A DNA stretch of 11,707 nucleotides, taken from the NCBI RefSeq assembly GCF_036391795.1, contig NZ_DASVZH010000023.1, positions 1 through 11,707 of the forward strand. The letters are read 5' to 3'. The notes beneath the pieces were generated by a model, which did not search any database, was not told where the DNA came from, and saw nothing but the letters and a program-made list of their open reading frames with translations. Below, one piece after another: positions 5,748 to 11,542 of the stretch (position 1 is its first letter; each line of letters opens with the position of its first letter). The position numbers and the translations under genes are program-made. The DNA comes from Oryzihumus sp036391795 (GTDB lineage: Bacteria; Actinomycetota; Actinomycetes; Actinomycetales; Dermatophilaceae).

Positions 5748-6486
5748 GCTCGGCGGCGAGGAGCCGGGACGCTGCCTGCTCGTCGCCCGTCACCGCGAAC
5801 CGGTCCCGCGGCGCCCGGTTCCACAGGGCCAGATACGTGTATGCCGCGTCGCCCGTGAGCCTCGCAACGGCCCCCTGGGTGCCGGTCCGCGTGTGCAGGC
5901 GGCCGTCGACCAGCTGCACGGTCCACGACCGGCCCGCGTCCGGGCACACGAACGCGACCGGCTCGGGCACCCGGATCACGGTCTCGGGAGCGTGCTGGCG
6001 CCGACGGACCAGGGTGCGCGGCATGAGCACCGTTAGCACCTCCTCGACCCCGTCGGCGGCGAGCGCCGGGCCGACCCCCTCGACGCCGGCCTCGTGGGTC
6101 GCTCCGCCCGCCTGCTCCACGTCGACCCGGTGGATGGTCGTCTCGTGCACCTGGCGGCGACGCCAGAAGGCCGCGGTCGCGTTGCCCTCCTCGAACGTCC
6201 ACGCCGGTGTGGCGGGGTCGACCCCCGCCAGGGCGTCGAGAAGCGTCGCCGCGCACCCGGCATACCAGTCGGACAAGGGCTGGCCGCCGCGGGCGCGGAC
6301 GGGGTGGTCCCACCCGGGGAACTCGGTGGTGGCCAGGCAGGTCGCTGCCCAGAGGTGGACCCCGCCGAGGTGCTCGGCGACGTCGGCGACGGTCCACGCA
6401 CCGCAGGCGGGCGCCGTGGCGCCCGGGTCGGCGTCGGCGAGGGCGAACTGCATGCGGGCAACGGCGTCGCGCAGGGCGTCGGGCAT
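5737..6486 (-). CDS. Maleylpyruvate isomerase family protein, mycothiol-dependent type (DinB-like fold)
   Basis: A 249-residue protein with the MDMPI N-terminal domain and an MDMPI C-terminal domain. Characterised members are metal enzymes that use mycothiol as cofactor, such as the maleylpyruvate isomerase of Corynebacterium gentisate degradation, but most actinobacterial paralogues have no known substrate. The N-terminal four-helix domain carries WTVADVAEHLGGVHLW (31-46) with His39, and RRRQVHETTIHRVDVE (109-124), where the E115-x3-H119 pair with His39 corresponds to the metal triad. The C-terminal part (about 150-249) shows the usual TLVRRR...WTVQL...LTGDAAYTYLALWNR pattern. The ATG (6484-6486) lies six bases after TAGGTT, so the mRNA is probably leaderless. 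It is divergent from the DUF2087 gene across 67 bp. No aromatic-degradation genes are near, so maleylpyruvate itself is unlikely to be the substrate. Confidence 0.85.
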   Translation of the reverse strand: MPDALRDAVARMQFALADADPGATAPACGAWTVADVAEHLGGVHLWAATCLATTEFPGWDHPVRARGGQPLSDWYAGCAATLLDALAGVDPATPAWTFEEGNATAAFWRRRQVHETTIHRVDVEQAGGATHEAGVEGVGPALAADGVEEVLTVLMPRTLVRRRQHAPETVIRVPEPVAFVCPDAGRSWTVQLVDGRLHTRTGTQGAVARLTGDAAYTYLALWNRAPRDRFAVTGDEQAASRLLAAELTP

Positions 6487-6492
6487 GACGCG

Positions 6493-6498
6493 AACCTA
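6493..6498 (-). promoter_or_regulatory. -10 hexamer TAGGTT of a leaderless promoter (maleylpyruvate isomerase-family gene)
   Basis: Minus-strand TAGGTT, six bases, then the ATG. It is identical in hexamer and spacing to the adoK promoter and sits back to back with the TAGCGT of the divergent DUF2087 gene, 42 bp apart. Confidence 0.6.
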
Positions 6499-6540
6499 GC
6501 CGAGCGGCCCGACAGCCGACCGCGAAAGCGTTGGCGCTGC

Positions 6541-6546
6541 TAGCGT
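6541..6546 (+). promoter_or_regulatory. -10 hexamer TAGCGT of a leaderless DUF2087-gene promoter
   Basis: TAGCGT, seven bases (CCCGGGC), then the ATG at 6554. Same hexamer and spacing as for the small protein at 2468. No Shine-Dalgarno sequence. Confidence 0.6.
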
Positions 6547-6553
6547 CCCGGGC

Positions 6554-6853
6554 ATGGACAACCCTCTGCTCCAGGACGCCCTGGCCCAGCAGGAGGCGGT
6601 GCTGCGGACATTCGTCGACGCCGACGGACGGATCTCGCAGATGCCGGCCAAGCGGGTCAAGCGCCTCGCGCTGCTCGACCACGTGGCCGGGTCGTTCGAG
6701 GTGGGACGCAAGTACACCGAGAAGGAGGTCACGGCGGTGCTCAAGCGGCTCCACCACGACCACGCGGCCCTGAGGCGCTACCTCGTCGACGAGGGGTTCC
6801 TGACCCGCGACCACGGCATCTACTGGCGCAGCGGCGGCACCGTCGACCTCTGA
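6554..6853 (+). CDS. DUF2087 domain protein
   Basis: A 99-residue cytoplasmic protein covering one DUF2087 domain. The family pattern is easily seen: KRVKRLALLDHVAGSFEVGRKY (33-54), TEKEVTAVLKRLHHDHAALR (55-74), RYLVDEGFLTRDHGIYWR (75-92). This is a small helix-rich, winged-helix-like unit often fused behind ArsR or MerR-type DNA-binding domains. Here it stands alone with a 30-residue N-terminal helix (MDNPLLQDALAQQEAVLRTF) in front. Function is unknown; a DNA- or nucleotide-binding role is only suggested by the fold and by its partners elsewhere. The start is supported by the TAGCGT-N7-ATG arrangement. It is divergent from the maleylpyruvate isomerase-family gene and convergent with glgM, with a large inverted repeat after its stop. 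Confidence 0.88.
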   Translation: MDNPLLQDALAQQEAVLRTFVDADGRISQMPAKRVKRLALLDHVAGSFEVGRKYTEKEVTAVLKRLHHDHAALRRYLVDEGFLTRDHGIYWRSGGTVDL

Positions 6854-6885
6854 CCTGCGCTGGCCTCACGACGGGTGTGGTGGCA

Positions 6886-6939
6886 GCGGTGGTGGTGGCG
6901 AAGGTGCAGTGGTCACTGCACCTGCGCCACCACCATCGC
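6886..6939. terminator. Long 26-bp inverted repeat between DUF2087 gene and glgM
   Basis: Arms 6886-6911 and 6914-6939 pair over 26 positions with one mismatch (A6901 opposite G6924) and one G-T pair (6889/6936). The centre is GTGCAGTGGTCACTGCAC, so the tip opens to a small loop of about 4 bases. The arms are rich in GGTGGT/ACCACC triplets. It starts 32 bp after the DUF2087 stop and ends 5 bp before the glgM stop, so it can terminate both convergent transcripts. No T-tract is present. It is about twice as long as a usual actinobacterial terminator stem. Confidence 0.65.
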
Positions 6940-6944
6940 CACCG

Positions 6945-8147
6945 TCATCTCGCGAGGACGGACTGGTAGACGGCCAGCGTCTGGTCGCCGATCGAGGACC
7001 AGGAGAAGTGCTCGACGGCGCGCTGGCGCCCGGCCCGGCCGAACGCCGCCGCCCGCGCTGGGTCGGACACGGCCTCGGTGAGCGCGGCGGCCAGGTCGGC
7101 GACGAACCGGTCCGGGTCGACGGGCACACCACTGCCGTCGTCGACCTGCTCGATCGGCACCAGCCAGCCGGTCTCCCCGTCCACCACCACCTCGGGGATG
7201 CCGCCGGTGGCGGTGGCGACCACAGCGGTCTCGCAGGCCATCGCCTCGAGGTTGACGATCCCGAGCGGCTCGTAGACCGACGGGCAGGCGAACACGGTCG
7301 CCGCGGTGAGCAGGGCCACGACCTCGCTGCGCGGCAGCATCTCGGCGATCATCACCACGCCGGTGCGGGTGCGCCGCAGCGTCTCGAGCAGGTCCTCGAC
7401 CTCGTGCTGGATCTCCGGGGTGTCCGGGGCGCCGGCGCAGAGCACCACCTGGACCTCCGGCGGCAGCGACGCGCATGCGCGCATGAGGTAGGGCAGCCCC
7501 TTCTGCCGCGTGATCCGCCCGACGAAGAGGACCGACGGCTTGTCGGGGTCCACACCGTGCTTGCGCACCACGTCGCGGGCCAGGTCGGTGGTGTCCGGCT
7601 TCCACAGCTCGGAGTCGATCCCGTTGTGCACCACGTGCACCCGGGCCGGGTCGACCGACGGGTAGCTCTTGAGCACGTCCGCCTTCATGCCCGCACTGAC
7701 GGCGACCACCGCGGCGGCAGACTCGTAGGCGACGCGCTCGGCGAAGGAGGACACGGCATACCCGCCACCGAGCTGCTCGGCCTTCCACGGCCGCAGCGGC
7801 TCCAGGCTGTGCGCCGTGACGACGTGGGGCACCCCGGCCAGCAGCGAGGCGAGGTGGCCGCCCATGTTGGCGTACCAGGTGTGGGAGTGGACCAGGTCGG
7901 CGCCGACGCAGTCGCTGGCCATGGCCAGGTCGACACCGAGGGTGCGGATCGCCGGGTTGGCACCCCCGAGCTCGGGCAGCTCGGCGTAGCCGAAGGTGCC
8001 CGGCTCGTCACGCGGCGGGCCGAAGCACCGGACCTTGACGTCGATGTCCCCCCGCGAGCGCAGCGCGCGCACGAGCTCGGACACGTGGACCCCGGCGCCC
8101 CCATAGATCTGCGGCGGGTACTCCTTGCTGAGGATGTCGACTCGCAC
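6945..8147 (-). CDS. glgM: GT4 glycosyltransferase: alpha-maltose-1-phosphate synthase / actinobacterial glycogen synthase
   Basis: A 400-residue cytoplasmic GT-B glycosyltransferase of the actinobacterial glycogen-synthase type (TIGR02149 style). Characterised mycobacterial members (Rv1212c, GlgM) join ADP-glucose to glucose-1-phosphate, giving maltose-1-phosphate for GlgE; older annotation calls them GlgA. Seen here: SKEYPPQIYGGAGVHVSEL (7-25), the donor loop; HSHTWYANMGGHLA (88-100 region); TAHSLEPLRPWKAEQLGGGY (111-130); HNGID (174-178); VGRITRQKG (209-217) with the Arg211/Lys216 phosphate pair; and CPSVYEPLGIVNLEAMAC (288-305) with the E-x7-E nucleotide-sugar motif (Glu293, Glu301). Length matches GlgM (about 390) rather than the ~480 of E. 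coli GlgA. The GTG start lies six bases after TACGTT. It is divergent from glgC, its ADP-glucose supplier, the same arrangement as Rv1212c-Rv1213. Confidence 0.92.
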   Translation of the reverse strand: MRVDILSKEYPPQIYGGAGVHVSELVRALRSRGDIDVKVRCFGPPRDEPGTFGYAELPELGGANPAIRTLGVDLAMASDCVGADLVHSHTWYANMGGHLASLLAGVPHVVTAHSLEPLRPWKAEQLGGGYAVSSFAERVAYESAAAVVAVSAGMKADVLKSYPSVDPARVHVVHNGIDSELWKPDTTDLARDVVRKHGVDPDKPSVLFVGRITRQKGLPYLMRACASLPPEVQVVLCAGAPDTPEIQHEVEDLLETLRRTRTGVVMIAEMLPRSEVVALLTAATVFACPSVYEPLGIVNLEAMACETAVVATATGGIPEVVVDGETGWLVPIEQVDDGSGVPVDPDRFVADLAAALTEAVSDPARAAAFGRAGRQRAVEHFSWSSIGDQTLAVYQSVLAR

Positions 8148-8153
8148 GCTGAC

Positions 8154-8159
8154 AACGTA
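8154..8159 (-). promoter_or_regulatory. -10 hexamer TACGTT of a leaderless glgM promoter
   Basis: Minus-strand TACGTT, six bases, then the glgM GTG. Its partner, the glgC -10, is 37 bp away on the other strand, so the two polymerase sites overlap or nearly so. Confidence 0.55.
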
Positions 8160-8196
8160 GCCCCGGGACGGGGTCGCCGCGAGGGCCCGGCGGCCG

Positions 8197-8202
8197 TATG
8201 GT
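8197..8202 (+). promoter_or_regulatory. -10 hexamer TATGGT of a leaderless glgC promoter
   Basis: TATGGT, seven bases (CGGGCCC), then the ATG at 8210. It decides the start: the in-frame ATG at 8198 lies inside the hexamer and would be upstream of the transcript. Confidence 0.55.
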
Positions 8203-8209
8203 CGGGCCC

Positions 8210-9463
8210 ATGACGAAGCGGTCGGGTCACCCCAAGGTCCTTGCGATCGTCCTGGCTGGTGGGGAGGGCAAGCGGCTGATGCCGCTCACGGCCGACCGGG
8301 CCAAGCCCGCAGTGCCCTTCGGCGGCATCTACCGCCTCATCGACTTCGCGCTGTCGAACGTCGTCAACAGCGGCTACCTCAAGATCGTCGTGCTGACGCA
8401 GTACAAGTCGCACAGCCTCGACCGGCACATCACCAAGACGTGGCGCATGTCCAACCTGCTGGGCAACTACATCACCCCGGTCCCGGCCCAGCAGCGCATC
8501 GGCAAGCAGTGGTTCCTCGGCAGTGCCGACGCGATCTACCAGAGCCTCAACCTCATCCACGACGAGCAGCCCGACATCGTCGTCGTGGTGGGCGCCGACC
8601 ACGTCTACCGCATGGACTTCAGCCACATGGTCGAGCAGCACATCGAGACCGGCGCCGGCGTCACGGTCGCGGCGATCCGCCAGCCCATCGCCCTGGCCGA
8701 CCAGTTCGGCGTGATCGAGGTCGAGAGCGCCGACCCGCGCCGCATCAAGGCCTTCCGCGAGAAGCCCACCGACGCGGTGGGCCTGCCGGACTCCCCCGAC
8801 GAGGTGCTGGCCTCGATGGGCAACTACGTCTTCGACGCCGACGTCCTCGTCGACGCGGTGACCCGCGACGCCGGGCGCGAGGGCAGCAAGCGCGACATGG
8901 GCGGCGACATCGTGCCGGACTTCGTCGGCCGGGGCTCGGCGTGGGTCTACGACTTCAAGGACAACCCGATGCCGGGCTCCACCCCGCGCGACCACGGCTA
9001 CTGGCGCGACGTCGGGACGATCGACTCCTACTATGAAGCCCACATGGACCTCGTCTCGATCCACCCGGTCTTCAACCTCTACAACTACGAGTGGCCGATC
9101 TTCACCGACTACGGCCCGTTCCCGCCGGCGAAGTTCGTCCACGGGTCCAAGGGCCGCGTCGGCGAGGCCGTGCAGTCGGCCGTCTCCCCCGGCGTCGTCG
9201 TCTCCGGCGCCAAGGTCGTCAACTCGGTCCTGTCGCCCCAGGTCCACATCCACAGCTACGCCACGATCACCGACAGCGTCCTGCTCGACGGGGTCGAGGT
9301 GCACCGCAACGCCACCATCCGCCGCGCGATCATCGACAAGTTCGTCGTCGTGCCCGAGGGCGTCAGCATCGGGGTCGACCACGACGAGGACCGCCGCCGC
9401 GGCTTCGTCGTGACCGAGTCCGGCATCGTCGTCGTCGGCAAGTACCAGGAGATCCCCACGTGA
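8210..9463 (+). CDS. glgC: Glucose-1-phosphate adenylyltransferase (ADP-glucose pyrophosphorylase)
   Basis: A 417-residue cytoplasmic enzyme that makes ADP-glucose and pyrophosphate from ATP and glucose-1-phosphate, the activated donor for alpha-glucan synthesis. The N-terminal nucleotidyltransferase domain has VLAGGEGKRLMPLT (14-27), AKPAVPFGGIYRLIDFALSN (31-50), the GTADA-type motif GSADAIYQS (104-112) and the GADHVYRMD metal site (128-136). FREKP, and DVGTIDSYYEAH further on, are also typical. The C-terminal third is the left-handed beta-helix with hexapeptide-like repeats (SPGVVVSGAKVVNSVL, IHSYATITDSVLLDGVEV) and the regulatory domain. Length fits bacterial GlgC (about 405-430). Start choice: ATG at 8210, seven bases after TATGGT. 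The stop overlaps the start of the oxidoreductase gene as GTGA. Confidence 0.96.
   Translation: MTKRSGHPKVLAIVLAGGEGKRLMPLTADRAKPAVPFGGIYRLIDFALSNVVNSGYLKIVVLTQYKSHSLDRHITKTWRMSNLLGNYITPVPAQQRIGKQWFLGSADAIYQSLNLIHDEQPDIVVVVGADHVYRMDFSHMVEQHIETGAGVTVAAIRQPIALADQFGVIEVESADPRRIKAFREKPTDAVGLPDSPDEVLASMGNYVFDADVLVDAVTRDAGREGSKRDMGGDIVPDFVGRGSAWVYDFKDNPMPGSTPRDHGYWRDVGTIDSYYEAHMDLVSIHPVFNLYNYEWPIFTDYGPFPPAKFVHGSKGRVGEAVQSAVSPGVVVSGAKVVNSVLSPQVHIHSYATITDSVLLDGVEVHRNATIRRAIIDKFVVVPEGVSIGVDHDEDRRRGFVVTESGIVVVGKYQEIPT
9447..9452 (+). promoter_or_regulatory. Shine-Dalgarno sequence AGGAGA inside the end of glgC
   Basis: AGGAGA with a seven-base spacer to the GTG at 9460. It lies in the last codons of glgC and fixes the start of the next gene, showing co-transcription with glgC. 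Confidence 0.8.
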
Positions 9464-10281
9464 CCGACCCCGTCACCACCACGTCCGTCGCCGCCACCGA
9501 CCCCCGCCCCGCCCGGGTCGGGGTGCAGCTCCAGCCGCAGCACGCCGACTACGCCGAGATCCGCCGGGCGGTCGCCGAGGCCGAGGAGATCGGCGCCGAC
9601 GTCGTCTTCAACTGGGACCACTTCTACCCGCTCTACGGTGAGCCTGAGGGCAAGCACTTCGAGTGCTGGACCATGCTCGGCTCGTGGGCGGAGGCCACCG
9701 AGCGCGTCGAGATCGGCGCGCTGGTGACCTGCAACTCCTACCGCAACCCGCAGCTGCTGGCCGACATGGCCCGCACCGTCGACCACATCAGCGACGGCCG
9801 CCTCATCCTCGGCATCGGCTCGGGCTGGTTCGAGAAGGACTACGACGAGTACGGCTACGAGTTCGGCACCGCCGGCGGCCGGCTCGACGCCCTCGACCGC
9901 GACCTGCCGCTGATCGCCGATCGCCTCGGCCGGCTCAACCCCGCGCCCACCCGTGACATCCCGGTCCTCGTCGGGGGTGGCGGCGAGCGCAAGACGTTGC
10001 GGATCGTCGCCGAGCACGCCGACATCTGGCACGGCTTCGGCGACGCGGCCACCGTCGCGCACAAGCACGAGGTGCTCGACCAGTGGTGCGACAAGGCCGG
10101 CCGCGACCCGCTCGCCATCGAGCGGTCCGCCGGGGTCAGCGCCCAGCACCCGGACAGCAGCGCCGAGAGCCTGTATGCCGTGGGCACGCGCCTGTTCACC
10201 GTCGGCATCGGCGGCCCGCGCTACGACCTGGCGCCGCTGCGCGACCTGGTCGCATGGCGAGACCAGAAGAACGCAGGCTGA
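9460..10281 (+). CDS. LLM class (luciferase-like) F420-dependent-type oxidoreductase
   Basis: A 273-residue protein of the bacterial-luciferase-like TIM-barrel superfamily, of the kind annotated as F420-dependent in actinobacteria. Seen: RVGVQLQPQHADYAEIRRAV (19-38), the first strand with the substrate loop; EEIGADVVFNWDHFYP (42-57), a typical F420-enzyme segment; VEIGALVTCNSYRNPQLLADMARTVDHISDGRLILGIGSGW (83-123), the most conserved stretch of the family; the GRLDALDRDLPLI helix; and IPVLVGGGGERKTLRIVAEHADIWH (167-191), the cofactor phosphate region. Length is slightly short of the usual 290-350. The start is set by a strong Shine-Dalgarno (9447-9452) and the GTGA overlap with glgC. The reaction is unknown. 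F420 versus FMN cannot be settled by eye, and no F420 biosynthesis gene is in the window. Confidence 0.85.
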   Translation: MTDPVTTTSVAATDPRPARVGVQLQPQHADYAEIRRAVAEAEEIGADVVFNWDHFYPLYGEPEGKHFECWTMLGSWAEATERVEIGALVTCNSYRNPQLLADMARTVDHISDGRLILGIGSGWFEKDYDEYGYEFGTAGGRLDALDRDLPLIADRLGRLNPAPTRDIPVLVGGGGERKTLRIVAEHADIWHGFGDAATVAHKHEVLDQWCDKAGRDPLAIERSAGVSAQHPDSSAESLYAVGTRLFTVGIGGPRYDLAPLRDLVAWRDQKNAG

Positions 10282-10291
10282 GACGCGTCGC

Positions 10292-10297
10292 TAGCCT
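10292..10297 (+). promoter_or_regulatory. -10 hexamer TAGCCT of a leaderless serB promoter
   Basis: TAGCCT, six bases, then the GTG at 10304. It lies in the 22-bp gap after the oxidoreductase gene, so serB appears to have its own promoter despite the close spacing. The gap has no Shine-Dalgarno sequence. Confidence 0.55.
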
Positions 10298-10303
10298 TGC
10301 CGG

Positions 10304-11527
10304 GTGTCCGAGACCGCGCCCAGCACCCTGCTCGTCACCGTCTCCGGTGACGACCGACCAGGGGTCACGAGTGCCCTGTTCGACGCCATCGCCGACGTGG
10401 GCGCCGAGGTGCTCGACCTCGAGCAGGTCGTCGTCCGCGGGCACCTGACGCTGGCCCTGCTGCTGGCGGCCGGCCCCCACGACGAGCGCCTGCGCTCGGT
10501 GGTCACCGACGTGGCCGGCGAGCTCGGGATGCAGGTGGCCGTCGCCGGTGGCGTGGGCGACAACGCGCCGCGCCGTGGTGGCCGCGCTGCGGTCGTCGTG
10601 CTCGGGGCGCCCCTGCTGGCCAGCGCGGTCGCGGCGGTCACCGCCCGGATCGCCGCCCACGGGGCGAACATCGACCGCATCCGGCGGCTGTCGCGCTACC
10701 CCGTGACGACGGTCGAGTTCGACATCTCCGGCGCCGACGTGGCGGCGCTGCGCCGGGAGCTGGCCATCGAGGCCGCGGTCCGTGGCGTGGACATCGCCGT
10801 CTCCCCCAGCGGCCTGGCCCGCCGGGGCCGGCGCCTGGTCGTCATGGACGTCGACTCCACCCTCATCCAGGACGAGGTCATCGAGCTGCTCGCCGCCCAC
10901 GCCGGCCGCGGGCAGGAGGTCGCCGAGGTCACCGCCGCCGCCATGCGCGGCGAGCTCGACTTCGCCGAGAGCCTGCGCGCCCGCACCAAGGCGCTGGCCG
11001 GCCTGCCCGAGAGCGTCCTCGACGAGGTGCGCGCGGCCGTCCGGCTCACCGCCGGCGCCCGCACCCTCGTGCGCACCCTGAAGCGACTCGGCTTCACCGT
11101 CGCCGTGGTCTCCGGCGGGTTCATCGAGGTGGTCGGCCCGCTCGCCGAGGAGCTCGGCATCGACCACGCCCAAGCCAACCGGCTCGAGGTGGTCGACGGC
11201 GTGCTCACGGGCAACGTGGTCGGCGAGATCGTCGACCGCGGGGGCAAGGCCGAGGCGCTGCGACGATTCGCCGCGCAGGAGCGGCTGCCACTGTCCCGCA
11301 CCGTGGCCATCGGCGACGGCGCCAACGACCTCGACATGCTCGCCGCCGCCGGGCTCGGGATCGCCTTCAACGCCAAGCCGATCGTGCGCGAGCAGGCCGA
11401 CACCGCGGTGAACGTGCCCTACCTCGACGCCGTGCTGTACCTGCTCGGCATCTCCCGCGAGGAGGTCGAGGACGCGGACGAGGCGGACGGCGCGCCGACA
11501 CCCGCTCCCGCGCTACCTCCCCGCTGA
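10304..11527 (+). CDS. serB: Phosphoserine phosphatase with two N-terminal ACT domains
   Basis: A 407-residue cytoplasmic HAD-superfamily enzyme that dephosphorylates O-phosphoserine in the last step of serine synthesis. Two ACT-like domains come first: TLLVTVSGDDRPGVTSALFDAI (8-29) and AAVVVLGAPLLASAVAAVTARI (95-116), as in mycobacterial SerB2, where they bind amino acids and control activity. The catalytic part begins at RRLVVMDVDSTLIQDEV (176-192) with nucleophile Asp182 and acid Asp184, followed by the cap (AAMRGELDFAESL, 212-224), motif II VSGGF (269-273), Lys315 in DRGGKAEAL and motif III GDGANDLDML (337-346) with Asp338 and Asp342. Length matches SerB2 (409). An acidic then Pro/Ala-rich tail (EEVEDADEADGAPTPAPALP) closes the protein. 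The GTG start is six bases after TAGCCT. Confidence 0.95.
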   Translation: MSETAPSTLLVTVSGDDRPGVTSALFDAIADVGAEVLDLEQVVVRGHLTLALLLAAGPHDERLRSVVTDVAGELGMQVAVAGGVGDNAPRRGGRAAVVVLGAPLLASAVAAVTARIAAHGANIDRIRRLSRYPVTTVEFDISGADVAALRRELAIEAAVRGVDIAVSPSGLARRGRRLVVMDVDSTLIQDEVIELLAAHAGRGQEVAEVTAAAMRGELDFAESLRARTKALAGLPESVLDEVRAAVRLTAGARTLVRTLKRLGFTVAVVSGGFIEVVGPLAEELGIDHAQANRLEVVDGVLTGNVVGEIVDRGGKAEALRRFAAQERLPLSRTVAIGDGANDLDMLAAAGLGIAFNAKPIVREQADTAVNVPYLDAVLYLLGISREEVEDADEADGAPTPAPALPPR

Positions 11528-11530
11528 TCC

Positions 11531-11536
11531 TAGGCT
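11531..11536 (+). promoter_or_regulatory. -10 hexamer TAGGCT of a leaderless promoter (cyanophycinase-like gene)
   Basis: TAGGCT, six bases (GGCGCA), then the ATG at 11543, the same hexamer and spacing as for aat. It lies entirely within the 15-bp gap after serB. Confidence 0.6.
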
Positions 11537-11542
11537 GGCGCA

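Noticed and set aside
6871..6943. GGT/ACC triplet-rich stretch as a microsatellite or CRISPR-like repeat
   Set aside because: The triplets fall into the two arms of one inverted repeat. There are no regularly spaced repeats with distinct spacers.
8198..8209. Upstream in-frame ATG as the glgC start
   Set aside because: It lies within the likely -10 hexamer TATGGT; ATG at 8210 has the spacing seen at the other genes.
7685..9382. 565-codon open frame on the minus strand across glgC and part of glgM
   Set aside because: Shadow of glgC on the opposite strand; the Asp/Val/Gly-rich translation is an artefact of GTC/GAC codons read in reverse.
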